Source: Candidatus Aminicenantota bacterium
Lineage (GTDB): Bacteria; Acidobacteriota; Aminicenantia; Aminicenantales; Aminicenantaceae
Assembly: GCA_016927475.1 (NCBI GenBank)
Contig: JAFGMO010000060.1
Span: forward strand, 1 to 64,000
Length of the DNA: 64,000 nucleotides
Direction of reading: 5' to 3'
Position 1 is the stretch's first letter, and each line of letters opens with the position of its first letter. Both the position numbers and the translations under genes were made by a program. Positions 36,096 to 45,542 of this stretch are shown piece by piece. The notes beneath the pieces are model-generated. The model had not been told where the DNA came from, did no database searches, and worked only from the letters and a program-made list of their open reading frames with translations.

Positions 36096-37013
36096 TTAGT
36101 ATTTGATTTCGGTGTCCACGACAAAAAATTTGTAGTCTATAAAGTCGAAAACAGTTTCCCTCTTTATGGTCTCATACTTCATTCCCTGTGTATCGGAATC
36201 AAAAACAAACAGCTCTTTGATAACCTGCTGACTGGGAAACCGCACGCCGTTTTTTTCAATCCCATAGTCAACCACCCAGACGACTTTTTTTCCGAATTCC
36301 ATGGCAAAAGAACGATGGGTATGGCCCGAAGCGGCGAGATGTCCAATGATTTTTTCATCCTTGTAGTTTTGAATGGAAAGAGGGTCACATTCCAGCCGGA
36401 CGATCTGGTTTTTTGGATTGACCCATATCCTGCCGAGATTGTAATTTTCTTCTCTTTCTTCGGTGGGCATGGCTTCGATAACAAAGCAGGATTCACCATG
36501 AACATCTTCCTTGCCGACGATTTCGTACTTGAAAAAATTCTGCCAGTAACGGCTCAAAAAACCCACCGGGCCGAATATCAAATACTGACTGCTGTATTTC
36601 AATTTTTCGCTGAGATGAACGCCTTCCTTGTTTTTCTTTTTTCCATTCTCCTCGAGCAGAATGCGTTTTTCTTCGAGAGCATCATCCTTTCGTATCAATT
36701 GATAATCATAAAAATAGATATTGCGTTTTGATCTCAATACTTTAAAGTATTGTTTCTCCATAAGCATTCTTGATCCAAAATCCCGCCGTTTTCCCAATAT
36801 GTTTTCTTTATCGGCAATCCTCTCTGTACAGATATAATGAAGAGCGATATTTTTTACTTTTTCGCAGTAATTTTGGGTTCCCTCCAAAATCGACTTCAGC
36901 TGATGACTGTCCCAAGCCTGGCCATAAAGAGGATTAAGAAAAAATAGAACACAGCAAAAAAAGTATAGGATCCATAGAGCCGGCGAATAGATATAAATTT
37001 GATGAAATTTCAT
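36096..37013 (-). CDS. Secreted protein with LolA-like/DUF domain
   Basis: This 305-residue protein has an N-terminal signal segment (WILYFFCCVLFFLNPLYGQ). The mature chain has features of the outer-membrane lipoprotein-sorting superfamily: a beta-rich body with FKYEIVGKEDVHGESCFVIEA, GRIWVNPKNQIVRLECD and a closing strand KFFVVDTEIKY. It is strongly coded, with GGAAGGAG before the ATG. It diverges from the TPR/VWFA gene across a 240-bp region holding two mirrored copies of the same 30-nt element, which suggests the two are expressed together. Exact function unknown. Confidence 0.72.
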   Translation of the reverse strand: MKFHQIYIYSPALWILYFFCCVLFFLNPLYGQAWDSHQLKSILEGTQNYCEKVKNIALHYICTERIADKENILGKRRDFGSRMLMEKQYFKVLRSKRNIYFYDYQLIRKDDALEEKRILLEENGKKKNKEGVHLSEKLKYSSQYLIFGPVGFLSRYWQNFFKYEIVGKEDVHGESCFVIEAMPTEEREENYNLGRIWVNPKNQIVRLECDPLSIQNYKDEKIIGHLAASGHTHRSFAMEFGKKVVWVVDYGIEKNGVRFPSQQVIKELFVFDSDTQGMKYETIKRETVFDFIDYKFFVVDTEIKY

Positions 37014-37058
37014 TGTTCGTAACTCCTTCCATATTCAAGAAAGCAACGTTCATTTGAT

Positions 37059-37194
37059 AAAACAATTTGATTTGCTTTTTGACTGACCGCATCAGAACAT
37101 AACGCTCTGTTTTCTTTTCATTAAACATGGAAGCATGTTTGCGAAAAAATATGTCTTATTTGCAGGTCAGTTTTTTTCCAAATCAAATTGTTTT
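37059..37194. promoter_or_regulatory. Mirrored 30-nt elements in a divergent promoter region
   Basis: AAAACAATTTGATTTG-N7-ACTGACC at 37059-37088 recurs inverted at 37165-37194 with the same spacing, 23 of 30 positions fixed. Each copy points toward one of the two divergent genes, 45 and 62 nt from the starts. A perfect 7-bp hairpin AAACATG-GAAG-CATGTTT (37123-37140) lies at the centre. This could be a shared regulatory element or a MITE-like inverted repeat. Confidence 0.5.
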
Positions 37195-37256
37195 TCTGAT
37201 GAGCGCCCCATGTTTTTAGAATTTGTCATTTTTCACTTTTAAAGGAGAGTAAATTT

Positions 37257-39239
37257 ATGTCAAAGAACTTCAGAAACGGAAGAACAAAAAGATTCCCATT
37301 TTTTGGTTTTGTTGTCTTAGGAATAACAATCATATTCACTTCCGGATGCCATCAACTGTCAATGACCAAAGAAAAAGGAATAAGGCTTATTGAGGAACGG
37401 AAGTCCGAAGAGGCCGTTAAGTATTACGAAAAATTTGTTGAACGTTATCCGGAAAAGGCTTTGTATTATTACAACCGTGGGCTTGCCCGGCAAATAGGAG
37501 AAGATTTCGAGAAGGCGCTGGAAGATTATTCCAAAGCGATCCAGCTCGATGAAAAGTACATCAGCGCTTATCTCAATCGAGGTTTAGTTCGGTACAAGCT
37601 GGGAGATCTGGAAGGGGCGATACAGGACTACGGCCGGGTGATTGAACTGGATCCCAAAAACAGCAAAGCTTACAATATGCGGGGCCGAATTAGGATTGAT
37701 TTGGGTTATTATGAAGAGGCAATTCTCGATTTTACTTCAGCGTTACAGATAAATCCCGACGATCTTTCGGTTCTCAGCGACCGGGCTTTTGCTTATCAGT
37801 GTATGGAAAACTATGAATCGGCCATCAAGAATTACGACCAACTGCTTCAGAAAGATCCCGGCAACGCCAGAGCCTACAATAACAGGGGATCGGCCGAAAT
37901 GAGGAACGAAAATATTCATGGAGCGTTGTCTGATTTTGATAAGGCTATAGCCGTCGACCCGGAATATGCCATGGCGTTTTACAACCGGGCTGTTGCTTGG
38001 ATGAAACTGGCGGACTACCAAAAAGCGATTCTAAATTTTGAAAAAGCAGTGGAAATCGATGGGAACCTCAAATCCAAAGTTCGAGGACATCTGAAAATAT
38101 GCCTGAAAAAGATAGGATCGATTCAAGAGCCTTTCAAGATATTCCCGCAAAAAAAAGCTGCCCGGATTCCGCAGCTTGATCATGAGACTTCAACCGTCAA
38201 TATAGAAGTTCCGGTGCGTGTGTTCAAAGATGGACAATTTGCCGATAACCTGGTTCTGGAAGATTTTGAAGTTTACGAAGACGGCGTTCTCCAGAAAATC
38301 GAAGCCGTATATTTGGTAGAGAAGACGAACATACACCGCCAAGAGTTGAAGAAAGAAAAGTTTGAGCCCGCTATAGCTTCGCGGCATTTTGTCCTCTTTT
38401 TTGAAATCGTCCAGTATTTACCTGAAATCGGGGAAGCTCTGGACTATTTTTTCGCATCCGTTCTTACTCCCCGGGACAGCCTCCTTGTTGTTACACCTGC
38501 CAGGACTTATTCTTTGAACGCCCATGCCATGGAAAGAATGCCCAGGCAAAAAATTCTTTCCCAGCTCAAAGAAAAAATCCGGAAAGATTCCTGGCGGGGA
38601 AGTAGGGAATACCGGGATCTGCTGGATGATTATCAAGAGCTGATGCATCCCTTTATGATGAATTTGGAAGACTACAGGCACAAATTGCTGACGGATGTCA
38701 CGAAAGATTTCAAAAATATCAAGCGGTTTGATGAAGCAAAGGCCGAAGCCTTTGCCGAATATCTAAAGGACAAAAAAGGCCAGAAACATGTTTTTTTATT
38801 TTATCAGAAAGAAATGTTTCCGGTTCATCCCTTTGATATAGACGTTCTATTGGAAATCCGCAGTCGAACTCCGTTGGATACGGAGCGGATCACAAGGATT
38901 TTTGCCGACAAGTCCATTTCGTGCCATTTTCTCTATATCACCAAAAAAGCAACCGATGATAAAGGGAATCCCTACTACCAAAGGTCGGACTGGTATGACA
39001 TGACACCCGACACATTCCAGGCGCTGATGACATTGGCTGAAGCAACGGGAGGATTGATGGAAAGTTCGTACGATGGTAAGGATATCTTCAAAAAAGCGTT
39101 CATTGCGGCTGAAAATTATTACCTTCTCTATTATTCTCCCAAAAACTACCAGCCGGATGGAAATTTCCGAAAGATAAACATCAAAATCAAGGGAGGAGGT
39201 TTTCGCATTCTTCATCGTGCCGGTTATTTTGCTGACTGA
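37257..39239 (+). CDS. TPR lipoprotein with acidobacterial VWFA-related domain
   Basis: This 660-residue protein has a lipoprotein signal (C31 in TSGCHQ). Residues about 40-280 contain seven tetratricopeptide repeats, readable as ALYYYNRGLARQIGEDFEKA, AYLNRGLVRYKLGDLEGAIQ and AFYNRAVAWMKLADYQKA. From about 315 the sequence IEVPVRVFKDGQFADNLVLE opens the VWFA-related acidobacterial domain (TIGR03436-type), ending FRKINIKIKGGGFRILHRAG. The conserved MIDAS metal-site DxSxS is not obvious. Such proteins are thought to be surface or periplasmic interaction platforms. It is divergent from the LolA-like protein and convergent with the ECF operon. Confidence 0.87.
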   Translation: MSKNFRNGRTKRFPFFGFVVLGITIIFTSGCHQLSMTKEKGIRLIEERKSEEAVKYYEKFVERYPEKALYYYNRGLARQIGEDFEKALEDYSKAIQLDEKYISAYLNRGLVRYKLGDLEGAIQDYGRVIELDPKNSKAYNMRGRIRIDLGYYEEAILDFTSALQINPDDLSVLSDRAFAYQCMENYESAIKNYDQLLQKDPGNARAYNNRGSAEMRNENIHGALSDFDKAIAVDPEYAMAFYNRAVAWMKLADYQKAILNFEKAVEIDGNLKSKVRGHLKICLKKIGSIQEPFKIFPQKKAARIPQLDHETSTVNIEVPVRVFKDGQFADNLVLEDFEVYEDGVLQKIEAVYLVEKTNIHRQELKKEKFEPAIASRHFVLFFEIVQYLPEIGEALDYFFASVLTPRDSLLVVTPARTYSLNAHAMERMPRQKILSQLKEKIRKDSWRGSREYRDLLDDYQELMHPFMMNLEDYRHKLLTDVTKDFKNIKRFDEAKAEAFAEYLKDKKGQKHVFLFYQKEMFPVHPFDIDVLLEIRSRTPLDTERITRIFADKSISCHFLYITKKATDDKGNPYYQRSDWYDMTPDTFQALMTLAEATGGLMESSYDGKDIFKKAFIAAENYYLLYYSPKNYQPDGNFRKINIKIKGGGFRILHRAGYFAD

Positions 39240-39274
39240 GACTCGTCTTCAGCTGGGCTGAATTTTAATAAGAT

Positions 39275-40303
39275 TCAATATTTCAGCCAGATACGTGCAG
39301 CTTTGCGGACGGATTCGTCAGGATCTTCCTCCGCGACCTTGCGCAAAAAAGAAAATATATCTTTTCCCCCGATACCGCCGAGAATATGGACACTCTTTTT
39401 CCTCGCTTCAGGATCCGCATGGGATCGAGCCATATCTATTAGGATTTGAACGGCTTCTGTCTTGTCTATATGTCGATAGGCATCCAGAGCCGCAAGCCGG
39501 ATGTTGACGTTTTCAAGTTCTTGAATCTCCATGTATTCCCGGATCGTACGTCTATACTGCACTTGTCCCATTTGAACGAGCCTTAAAGCAATCTCTATCT
39601 TCAATATCAAACCGTCATCCTTCCACTCGCTTTCAGGGAATTGGGCAATGAGACGGTCAAGGTCTTCGATGGCTTCGACATAAATATTATTCCTCTCCGT
39701 ACGTTCCTTTACGGATTCACTGAATTTGTTTTTGCTGAAGGCCAGCCAATAGAGGGCGTTGTCCAACTGTTTGCTTTTCGGAAAGCAGATTTCGTGCAGT
39801 TTCAAAATGTTGATGGCCGTCTCCCACCGGCTGTCGTAGATGGCGTTTTTAGCCTCGATCAAAAAGCTGATATCCGAATGGGTAAGGACAAGTTCGATAT
39901 CGTTTTTATTCATTCGGACCATGATGTCCAAGACGGCAGATATCCTGTTTTGAGAATAGGCTTGAAGCCTCCATAGTCCATTTTGAATAAGCCTGATGGC
40001 CCAACGGCCGTTTTTATCTGTTTTGACCTCGCGTCTTGCGGTCACATTTTTTTTGTTCAGGTGAGATACGACATTCATCCAGATGAAGGGGCTTCCTTCC
40101 ATATCAGCAATTGTGCTTTTTTTCGTCACTAATGTTGCGACAACTTTGACATCCGGCACAGGATTTCCTTGAGTATCCAGAACCACTCCCTGCAGACTAT
40201 AATTTCCCTTGCCGCTTTGGGCGAAGCAAGGGGACATCAAAATCAATAGGGATAATCCAACCAATCCTGATATTTTCCATTCCTTTATATTGAATAGAAT
40301 CAT
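39275..40303 (-). CDS. Exported protein with carboxypeptidase-regulatory-like and HEAT regions
   Basis: This 342-residue protein has a signal peptide at 1-28 (LSLLILMSPCFAQS). It is followed by a carboxypeptidase-regulatory-like Ig fold (YSLQGVVLDTQGNPVPDVKV, TDKNGRWAI), a helical TPR-like segment (ETAINILKLHEICFPKSKQLD, YVEAIEDLDRLIAQFPESEW) and C-terminal HEAT repeats (DPEARKKSVHILGGIGG, DPDESVRKAARIWL). The ATG overlaps the anti-sigma stop as ATGA, so it is the third gene of an ECF operon. The arrangement suggests a structural or sensory target of that sigma factor. Catalytic motifs are absent. Confidence 0.78.
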   Translation of the reverse strand: MILFNIKEWKISGLVGLSLLILMSPCFAQSGKGNYSLQGVVLDTQGNPVPDVKVVATLVTKKSTIADMEGSPFIWMNVVSHLNKKNVTARREVKTDKNGRWAIRLIQNGLWRLQAYSQNRISAVLDIMVRMNKNDIELVLTHSDISFLIEAKNAIYDSRWETAINILKLHEICFPKSKQLDNALYWLAFSKNKFSESVKERTERNNIYVEAIEDLDRLIAQFPESEWKDDGLILKIEIALRLVQMGQVQYRRTIREYMEIQELENVNIRLAALDAYRHIDKTEAVQILIDMARSHADPEARKKSVHILGGIGGKDIFSFLRKVAEEDPDESVRKAARIWLKY

Positions 40304-41046
40304 GGGAGTATCTCCTTTTTATCCTTTGCCCATTCTTTATTCTGCCGTAAATAATGGAGACGGAAAATGATATCCGAGTCACTGAGAAGAGACTTGATAT
40401 AAGCCATATATTCAGGTCTGTCGGGAGTCAAGTTTGCGACTTCCTGAAGAAGTATATCCAAATCTTCCAGAAGATTGATCAGTACCGGGCTTGCGCTATC
40501 CTTTAAATAGGATTTTAATAACCTGTTTTGAAACAAAAGTTTATCCGTGTGTTTTTTTTCAAAGGACAAGAGATCGGTGCGATCCTTCATGTCACGGAAG
40601 TTCAAATATTCCAAAAGGCATATGCGCACCGAAACGAGATGCCTGTCCAAAAGGCCGGCGATATTTGGGTGAAGGCCGGCTTCTTCGGATGTTTTGGGAG
40701 AAGGCCGGTGAAAAATCAACTCCCCGGCTAAAATGCCGAGGCAAAAAATGGCGGTAAAAACGGCCGCTCTCAGCGGAACAGCAGGCAGGAACCTTGGTTT
40801 TAAGTGGCTCTTAAGCTCTTCTCTTTTGAGAACGGCATCGATTTTTTTCCAGGAATTTTCCCAGTTGAAATCAGGGACTCTTGAGATCTTCTCCTTTACC
40901 TTGAAAAGATTTTCTTTCATATCGCGAATTTTTGCGGCACAATCGGGGCAGTGCTGGATATGTTTGTTTAACCTGCGCTGTTCCCTTTGTGTGGCTTCTC
41001 CATAAAAAGCGAACAGGGCCCATTTTTGAGCTTTTTTACATTTCAT
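40300..41046 (-). CDS. Anti-sigma factor with zinc-finger-like N-terminus
   Basis: This 248-residue protein has an N-terminal zf-HC2/ZAS-type site, HIQHCPDCAAKI (HxxxCxxC near 30-37), which binds zinc and holds the ECF sigma factor in the classic families. One transmembrane helix follows (about 91-110, AAVFTAIFCLGILAGELIF), and the extracytoplasmic part is helical and charged. It overlaps the sigma gene by 11 nt and the following gene by 4 nt. It presumably releases the sigma factor upon an envelope signal; the signal is unknown. Confidence 0.85.
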   Translation of the reverse strand: MKCKKAQKWALFAFYGEATQREQRRLNKHIQHCPDCAAKIRDMKENLFKVKEKISRVPDFNWENSWKKIDAVLKREELKSHLKPRFLPAVPLRAAVFTAIFCLGILAGELIFHRPSPKTSEEAGLHPNIAGLLDRHLVSVRICLLEYLNFRDMKDRTDLLSFEKKHTDKLLFQNRLLKSYLKDSASPVLINLLEDLDILLQEVANLTPDRPEYMAYIKSLLSDSDIIFRLHYLRQNKEWAKDKKEILP

Positions 41047-41620
41047 TTTTTTCTCCCCTGTAGACGCTCATTTCTTTTCTCAGTTTGGTGACGCCTCTGA
41101 AGAGCTGTTTCCTTACCGTTCCTTCGGTGCAATGAAGAAGTTGGGCGATCTCGCCTATGCTCATATCCTGTAAGTGTTTCAGGACAAATATCATTCGTTG
41201 GCGTGGAGAGATTTGGTCCAATCCAAGATAAAGGTACTTTTCAAATTCCATTTTAACAACGTGCCGTTCAGGATTGTCGGAGTTTTCTTCAGGTGATAGA
41301 GCCGGCGGTTGGTAGCGGAGCGATTCACTTCTCGATTTTTGACGTCTCAAATAATTGATGGACATGTTGATGCCGATCCTGTAAAGCCAGGAAAAAAAAC
41401 TTGCATATTGGCGAATCTTGAATTTATCCAAATTTAGAAAACCTTGAATGAAAATTTCCTGAAGCAGCTCTTCAGATTCTTGATAGTTCCCGAGATACCG
41501 GTAAACGAGGTCGGCAATCGCATTTCGATAACGGACATACAGCTCATCAAAGGCTTTCCGATTTCCTTGCTTGGCTGCGGTGACAAGAAAGGCTTCTTCG
41601 TTGTTTTCTTTCACATTCAC
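41036..41620 (-). CDS. ECF-type RNA polymerase sigma factor
   Basis: About 194 residues from the GTG at 41620, chosen because AGGG lies 8 nt upstream; a GTG at 41638 is the alternative. Region 2 contains ELYVRYRNAIADLVYRYLG, EELLQEIFIQGFLNL and FFSWLYRIGINMSINYLRR. Region 4 shows SPRQRMIFVLKHLQDMSIGE and EIAQLLHCTEGTVRKQLFRG (helix-turn-helix). This is an RpoE-like sigma with its anti-sigma and a target-like gene directly downstream. Autoregulation is usual but the promoter could not be defined. Confidence 0.9.
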   Translation of the reverse strand: MNVKENNEEAFLVTAAKQGNRKAFDELYVRYRNAIADLVYRYLGNYQESEELLQEIFIQGFLNLDKFKIRQYASFFSWLYRIGINMSINYLRRQKSRSESLRYQPPALSPEENSDNPERHVVKMEFEKYLYLGLDQISPRQRMIFVLKHLQDMSIGEIAQLLHCTEGTVRKQLFRGVTKLRKEMSVYRGEKNEM

Positions 41621-41729
41621 AGAACTTGCCCTAAACACACTATTAAATTAACACTAAATAAGGGAAAAATACTGTCATTTTAGGTTCAAAAATTTATATT
41701 GCCCTGTTCGGACTTGAGCGCTGCAGGCA

Positions 41730-43265
41730 TCAGTCGAAAAGTAGCAGACCATCTGTTCTGAGTTTCCAGCCTTTGAGGGAGGGGCTTACACCGAAAAACC
41801 GGGTCGGCCTGTAAAGGAAAATCCAGGGAGCGTCATCCCTGATGATGGTGTAGATACGCCGGTAGATTTGTTGTCTTTCAGAATTGTTGAACGCGGCTTC
41901 GGTTTGTTCGATGAGGTTGTCCACCTCTTCGTTTTTATATCCCTGCCACCAGGGACCCTTGCGGGTCGATTGGATTTTTTCGCACAAAACCCGGTATGTG
42001 CTCAGGGGGCTGGAATCAAAACAGCAGGCATCGTGGATGTTCTTCTCCCTGACCATTTCGGAGTAGGCCGCCCTGTCTTTATGCTCGATAATATCCACGG
42101 TTATGCCGGCTTTTTTGAGTTGTTCTGCCATCATTCGGGCCAGCTGCGGGGCTTCATCGGGCATAACGGAAGGGATATCGAAGACAAGCTCCAGGCCTTC
42201 GCCGTACCCGGCCTCGACAAGAAGACTGCGGGCTTTTTCCGGATCATAGGGATAAAGCGGAGTCTCCGGATTATAGCCGAAATGATGGGGCGTCAGGTAG
42301 CCGTTTAGGGGGGTTGCGGCCCCGTGTTTTATTTCTTTTATGATGGTATCGACGTCCAAGGCGTAGTTTAAGGCCTGCCTGACACGGCGGTCTTTGCAGG
42401 GGCCCTGTTGGGCGTTGCACATAAAAATAATGCATAATCCGCTTTTGAGTTCATAAAGGGCGGCCGCCTTGTCATTTTTTAACTGTTCGGCATCTTTGTG
42501 AGTCAATCCGGAAACGATATCCGCCCGGCCGGTTTTGAGGGCTTCGACGCGTTTTTCGGGATTGCTTTCTGCTATCCAGTGAATTTTTTTGTAAACCGGT
42601 GTTTTTCCCCAGTAGGCGTCGAAAGCTTTGAGGATAACTTTTGTGTCTGTCTGTTCTGAAATTTTGTATGGGCCGCTTCCCACGTATTTTTGGGGTAATT
42701 TATCCAGTTCGCTTTTGGGGCTGATGGGCATGGCCACCAAAAGATCCAAGAGGTCCGCCATGGGTTTTTCGGTTGTTATTTGCACCGTAAGGGGATCCAC
42801 AGCCGAAATTTTCGCGCTTCCGAGATAGCTGCTGTAGACACCCTGGGTTCCGAAAGCGCCGCCGATCGCCGGGTCCAGCACCCGTCCCAGGGTGGCGGCC
42901 ACGTCTTCGGCGTTTAGGATATCGCCGTTGTGGAATGGGACGCCGCTTCTCAGTTTGAATGTCCAGGTGATGCCGTCTTCTTCGACATTCCAGCTCTCCG
43001 CCAGGGAGGGCTGATAGTGTCCGTTTTGGTCCCGTTTGACCAAGGCTTCGTAGATGTTGGATATGAGACTCAGCCTGTTCGATGAATCGCTGCAGATATG
43101 AGGGTCCCCGATGGCCACCGAAGACTGCATAACCGTGATCGTATCCGCCCGCCCGGCGGAAACGGCACCGCTGTTACAAGAAATGAGTAAAACGGAAACA
43201 CAAAGAAGGACCGGAAGAGCTGCATAATATAATGTTTTCCCCACGGAAGATTTTTTAATAATCAT
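41730..43265 (-). CDS. Oligopeptide-type ABC substrate-binding lipoprotein
   Basis: This 511-residue protein is an SBP_bac_5 family member. The lipoprotein signal LLISC (C30) anchors it on the periplasmic or outer face. Conserved motifs include NIYEALVKRDQNGHYQPSLA, ESWNVEEDGITWTFKLRSGV, PFHNGDILNAEDV, GSGPYKI, and FIYRPTRFFGV near the end. The family delivers di- and oligopeptides or related ligands to a permease. No Dpp/Opp permease or ATPase is nearby, so it depends on a distant partner or is a sensor. Ribosome site GGGAG. A repeat fragment lies in its upstream gap. Confidence 0.87.
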   Translation of the reverse strand: MIIKKSSVGKTLYYAALPVLLCVSVLLISCNSGAVSAGRADTITVMQSSVAIGDPHICSDSSNRLSLISNIYEALVKRDQNGHYQPSLAESWNVEEDGITWTFKLRSGVPFHNGDILNAEDVAATLGRVLDPAIGGAFGTQGVYSSYLGSAKISAVDPLTVQITTEKPMADLLDLLVAMPISPKSELDKLPQKYVGSGPYKISEQTDTKVILKAFDAYWGKTPVYKKIHWIAESNPEKRVEALKTGRADIVSGLTHKDAEQLKNDKAAALYELKSGLCIIFMCNAQQGPCKDRRVRQALNYALDVDTIIKEIKHGAATPLNGYLTPHHFGYNPETPLYPYDPEKARSLLVEAGYGEGLELVFDIPSVMPDEAPQLARMMAEQLKKAGITVDIIEHKDRAAYSEMVREKNIHDACCFDSSPLSTYRVLCEKIQSTRKGPWWQGYKNEEVDNLIEQTEAAFNNSERQQIYRRIYTIIRDDAPWIFLYRPTRFFGVSPSLKGWKLRTDGLLLFD

Positions 43266-43307
43266 TGTTTTCTCCCAACTTTGATTTTAGGAGTTTTGTT
43301 ATTATGA

Positions 43308-43362
43308 GGGCATTTCATAACTTTATTGTTTTTTTGATGATAACTCAGTCAGGGCTTAATTC
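43308..43362 (+). repeat. Partial copy of a dispersed MITE-like repeat (right part)
   Basis: The segment CATTTCATAACTTTATTG...TTGATGATAACTCAGTCAGGGCTTAATTCC matches the right half of the repeat seen whole at 49464-49632. It lies in the gap upstream of the substrate-binding gene and may carry or disturb its promoter. The left half is absent or too diverged to see. Confidence 0.55.
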
Positions 43363-43374
43363 CCCAACAGAGGT

Positions 43375-45066
43375 TTAATCCTTTTTCATCCTGTAAACCA
43401 GCCGGCCTCCGACGTACGTCCGCTCGACCTTTAAGGACAAAAGGGATTTTGAGGGAATCGTCAGGATGTTGTCTGAAATGACGATAAAGTCGGCCAGCAT
43501 GCCGGGAGCGATTTGTCCTTTGATGTTCTCCTCAAAACCGGCGTAGGCGGATTCCACGGTATAGGCGTGAAGAACTTCCTTTCTTGTCAGACACTGCTCC
43601 GCGTACCACCCGCCTTCGGGTTCGCCTTCCGGGGTTTGACGGGTTTCCGCGGCATACATTCCGTAGAAGGGATTCAACGGTTCCCCTGGAAAATCGGAAT
43701 TAAAAGGCACACGGACACCGGCGTCGAGGAAGGACCTCCAGGCGTATGCCCCCTTTATGCGATCGGGGCCGACTCTGTCTTCGGCCCAGGGCATATCAGA
43801 GGTGGCGTGCGGCGGCTGCATGCTGGAGATGATGCCCAGTTCCTTGAACCGGGGAATATCCTCGAGTCTGACGACCTGGGCGTGCTCGATACGAAGCCTG
43901 TGGTCCTTTGCGTCGGGCACGGCTGATAAGGCTGCTGTGTAGGCATCAAGGGTTATTCTGTTTGAACGGTCTCCGATAGCGTGGGTGGCCACCTGCAAAC
44001 CTGCCTGTAAGGCTTTTTTCGTCAGCCTCTTGATTTTTTCCTGTGATGTTGTTGAAACGCCCAGGACGTCGGGAGCGTCGCTGTAGGGCTCGAAAAAAAG
44101 AGCGCTTCGTGTTCCGAGAGACCCGTCCTGAAAAATTTTGATACAGCGGATGGTCAGCCAATGTTCGGGGTCGATCTCGGGGCCGTTTTGAAAATAAGGT
44201 TCTAAGAGCTCTTCATCCGTTCCGTCGAGCATTAGGTAATAACGGACTTTGAGTTTGTTTTTGGCTTTGAGCGACCGCAGCGCCTCAAAGTCCTTTTTCC
44301 CGATCCGGGCGTCATGAACGGAGGTCAGCCCGTTTTTGAGGAGAACGTCACCGGCCATTTCATAGGCTTTTTCACGCTGGTCAACGGTTAAGGGCGGCAT
44401 AAAACGTGTGACCAGACTCTGAGCGGCATTGGCCAAAATGCCGGTCGGCGCACCGTTTGCGGGATTTTTGTAAATTGTTCCGCCTTCCGGATCAGGGGTG
44501 TCCTTGGTGATATCGGCCAATGCCAAAGCTTTGGCGTTGGCCCATCCGTTATACCCGTGCAAGCCGGCCAGCCAGACAGGATGTTCCGATGAAACGGCGC
44601 TCAGTTCCCGGCTGAGGGCCGTCATTTCTTTTTTCCAGGCGCCGTCATCCCATCCCCATCCTTCGATCCATTCTCCCAAAGGGGTTTCGGCGGCACGTTC
44701 TCTGAGCATCCGCACGATCTCCCGGGGATTATGGATTCCCTGAAGGTTCAGACGCATCTCGCGCCGGCCCAGGTTGAGCATGTGCCCGTGCGACTCGATG
44801 ATACCCGGCATCACGTTTTTACCGCCCAAATTTTCTTCTTCGGCCTGTGGATAGGTTTTTCGCATTTCTTCGTTTGTTCCCACGGTGATGATGAATTTTT
44901 CCTTTACGGCGAAGGCCTCGGCTTCCGGTTTGTCTTTATTCATGGTGATGACATGTCCGTTGGTGAAAATGCGGTCGGCCTGCGGTGTTCGGCCGCAGAA
45001 GGCGGTACATAAAAGCACCGCACAAAGCAGCGGAAACATGGTTTTTTTAAGCATAAATTTTCTCAT
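43375..45066 (-). CDS. YtcJ-like metal-dependent amidohydrolase lipoprotein
   Basis: This 563-residue protein has a lipoprotein signal (C24 in TAFCGR). The amidohydrolase_3 features are the opening strands ADRIFTNGHVITMNKDKPEA, the metal site ESHGHML (H93, H95), GWGWDDGAW, ATHAIGDRSN (metal His) and EHAQVV, and a C-terminal closing sheet GMLADFIVISDNI. Members hydrolyse amides or formamides; the exact substrate is not predictable. It stands immediately upstream of the peptide-binding gene on the same strand with a 109-nt gap. Start chosen at the first ATG (MRKFMLKK); a GGGAAA is the only ribosome-site candidate. Confidence 0.87.
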   Translation of the reverse strand: MRKFMLKKTMFPLLCAVLLCTAFCGRTPQADRIFTNGHVITMNKDKPEAEAFAVKEKFIITVGTNEEMRKTYPQAEEENLGGKNVMPGIIESHGHMLNLGRREMRLNLQGIHNPREIVRMLRERAAETPLGEWIEGWGWDDGAWKKEMTALSRELSAVSSEHPVWLAGLHGYNGWANAKALALADITKDTPDPEGGTIYKNPANGAPTGILANAAQSLVTRFMPPLTVDQREKAYEMAGDVLLKNGLTSVHDARIGKKDFEALRSLKAKNKLKVRYYLMLDGTDEELLEPYFQNGPEIDPEHWLTIRCIKIFQDGSLGTRSALFFEPYSDAPDVLGVSTTSQEKIKRLTKKALQAGLQVATHAIGDRSNRITLDAYTAALSAVPDAKDHRLRIEHAQVVRLEDIPRFKELGIISSMQPPHATSDMPWAEDRVGPDRIKGAYAWRSFLDAGVRVPFNSDFPGEPLNPFYGMYAAETRQTPEGEPEGGWYAEQCLTRKEVLHAYTVESAYAGFEENIKGQIAPGMLADFIVISDNILTIPSKSLLSLKVERTYVGGRLVYRMKKD

Positions 45067-45113
45067 TTCAAGCGGTTTCCCATGCCGTCAGCATGATTCA
45101 TGGATAAGCTTCG

Positions 45114-45542
45114 TTAATCGGGCGAAATAAGGTTGTTCACTTTGCTTATAAACTCTTTGATGTCCCGGGTGTCCTTTTGTAATATCTGATAGACTTTTCG
45201 GTTGTCGGCTTTCCAGTATAGATGAACGAGTAGATTTCTGAATTTGGCCATACTTTTGAGCCTTTCGACAAAATCATCTTGAAGCAGCTTCAGCTCTCTA
45301 AGAACTTCAAAACAATCCGCATGATCATTGGGCGCTCTTCCTCCGGCCTTGACGACAATATGATTGCAAATATCGATGGCGCCCTCGATGGCGACGATAA
45401 GATTGTATTTAGCGCTATCGACTTTATCCGCGTTGGAAAGGAAATTTTCCTCTAGTAATTCCGCGTATCCATCAAGTTTGTGCAGAGAGGAATTGACCTC
45501 ACCGATTATCTGCCGGATTCTGTCGATATTAAATTTAGGCAA
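45114..45542 (-). CDS. hepT: HepT-type toxin ribonuclease
   Basis: This 142-residue HEPN-fold protein has the active-site motif Rx4HxY at R102-H107-Y109 (FRNLLVHLY), as in HepT of the HepT/MntA toxin-antitoxin system, which cleaves tRNA or mRNA. It begins with TTG at 45542 after AGGAG and overlaps the nucleotidyltransferase gene by 8 nt, the standard operon order antitoxin then toxin. Known HepT is silenced when its Tyr is adenylylated by MntA. The motif is intact, so the toxin is probably active. Confidence 0.85.
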   Translation of the reverse strand: MPKFNIDRIRQIIGEVNSSLHKLDGYAELLEENFLSNADKVDSAKYNLIVAIEGAIDICNHIVVKAGGRAPNDHADCFEVLRELKLLQDDFVERLKSMAKFRNLLVHLYWKADNRKVYQILQKDTRDIKEFISKVNNLISPD

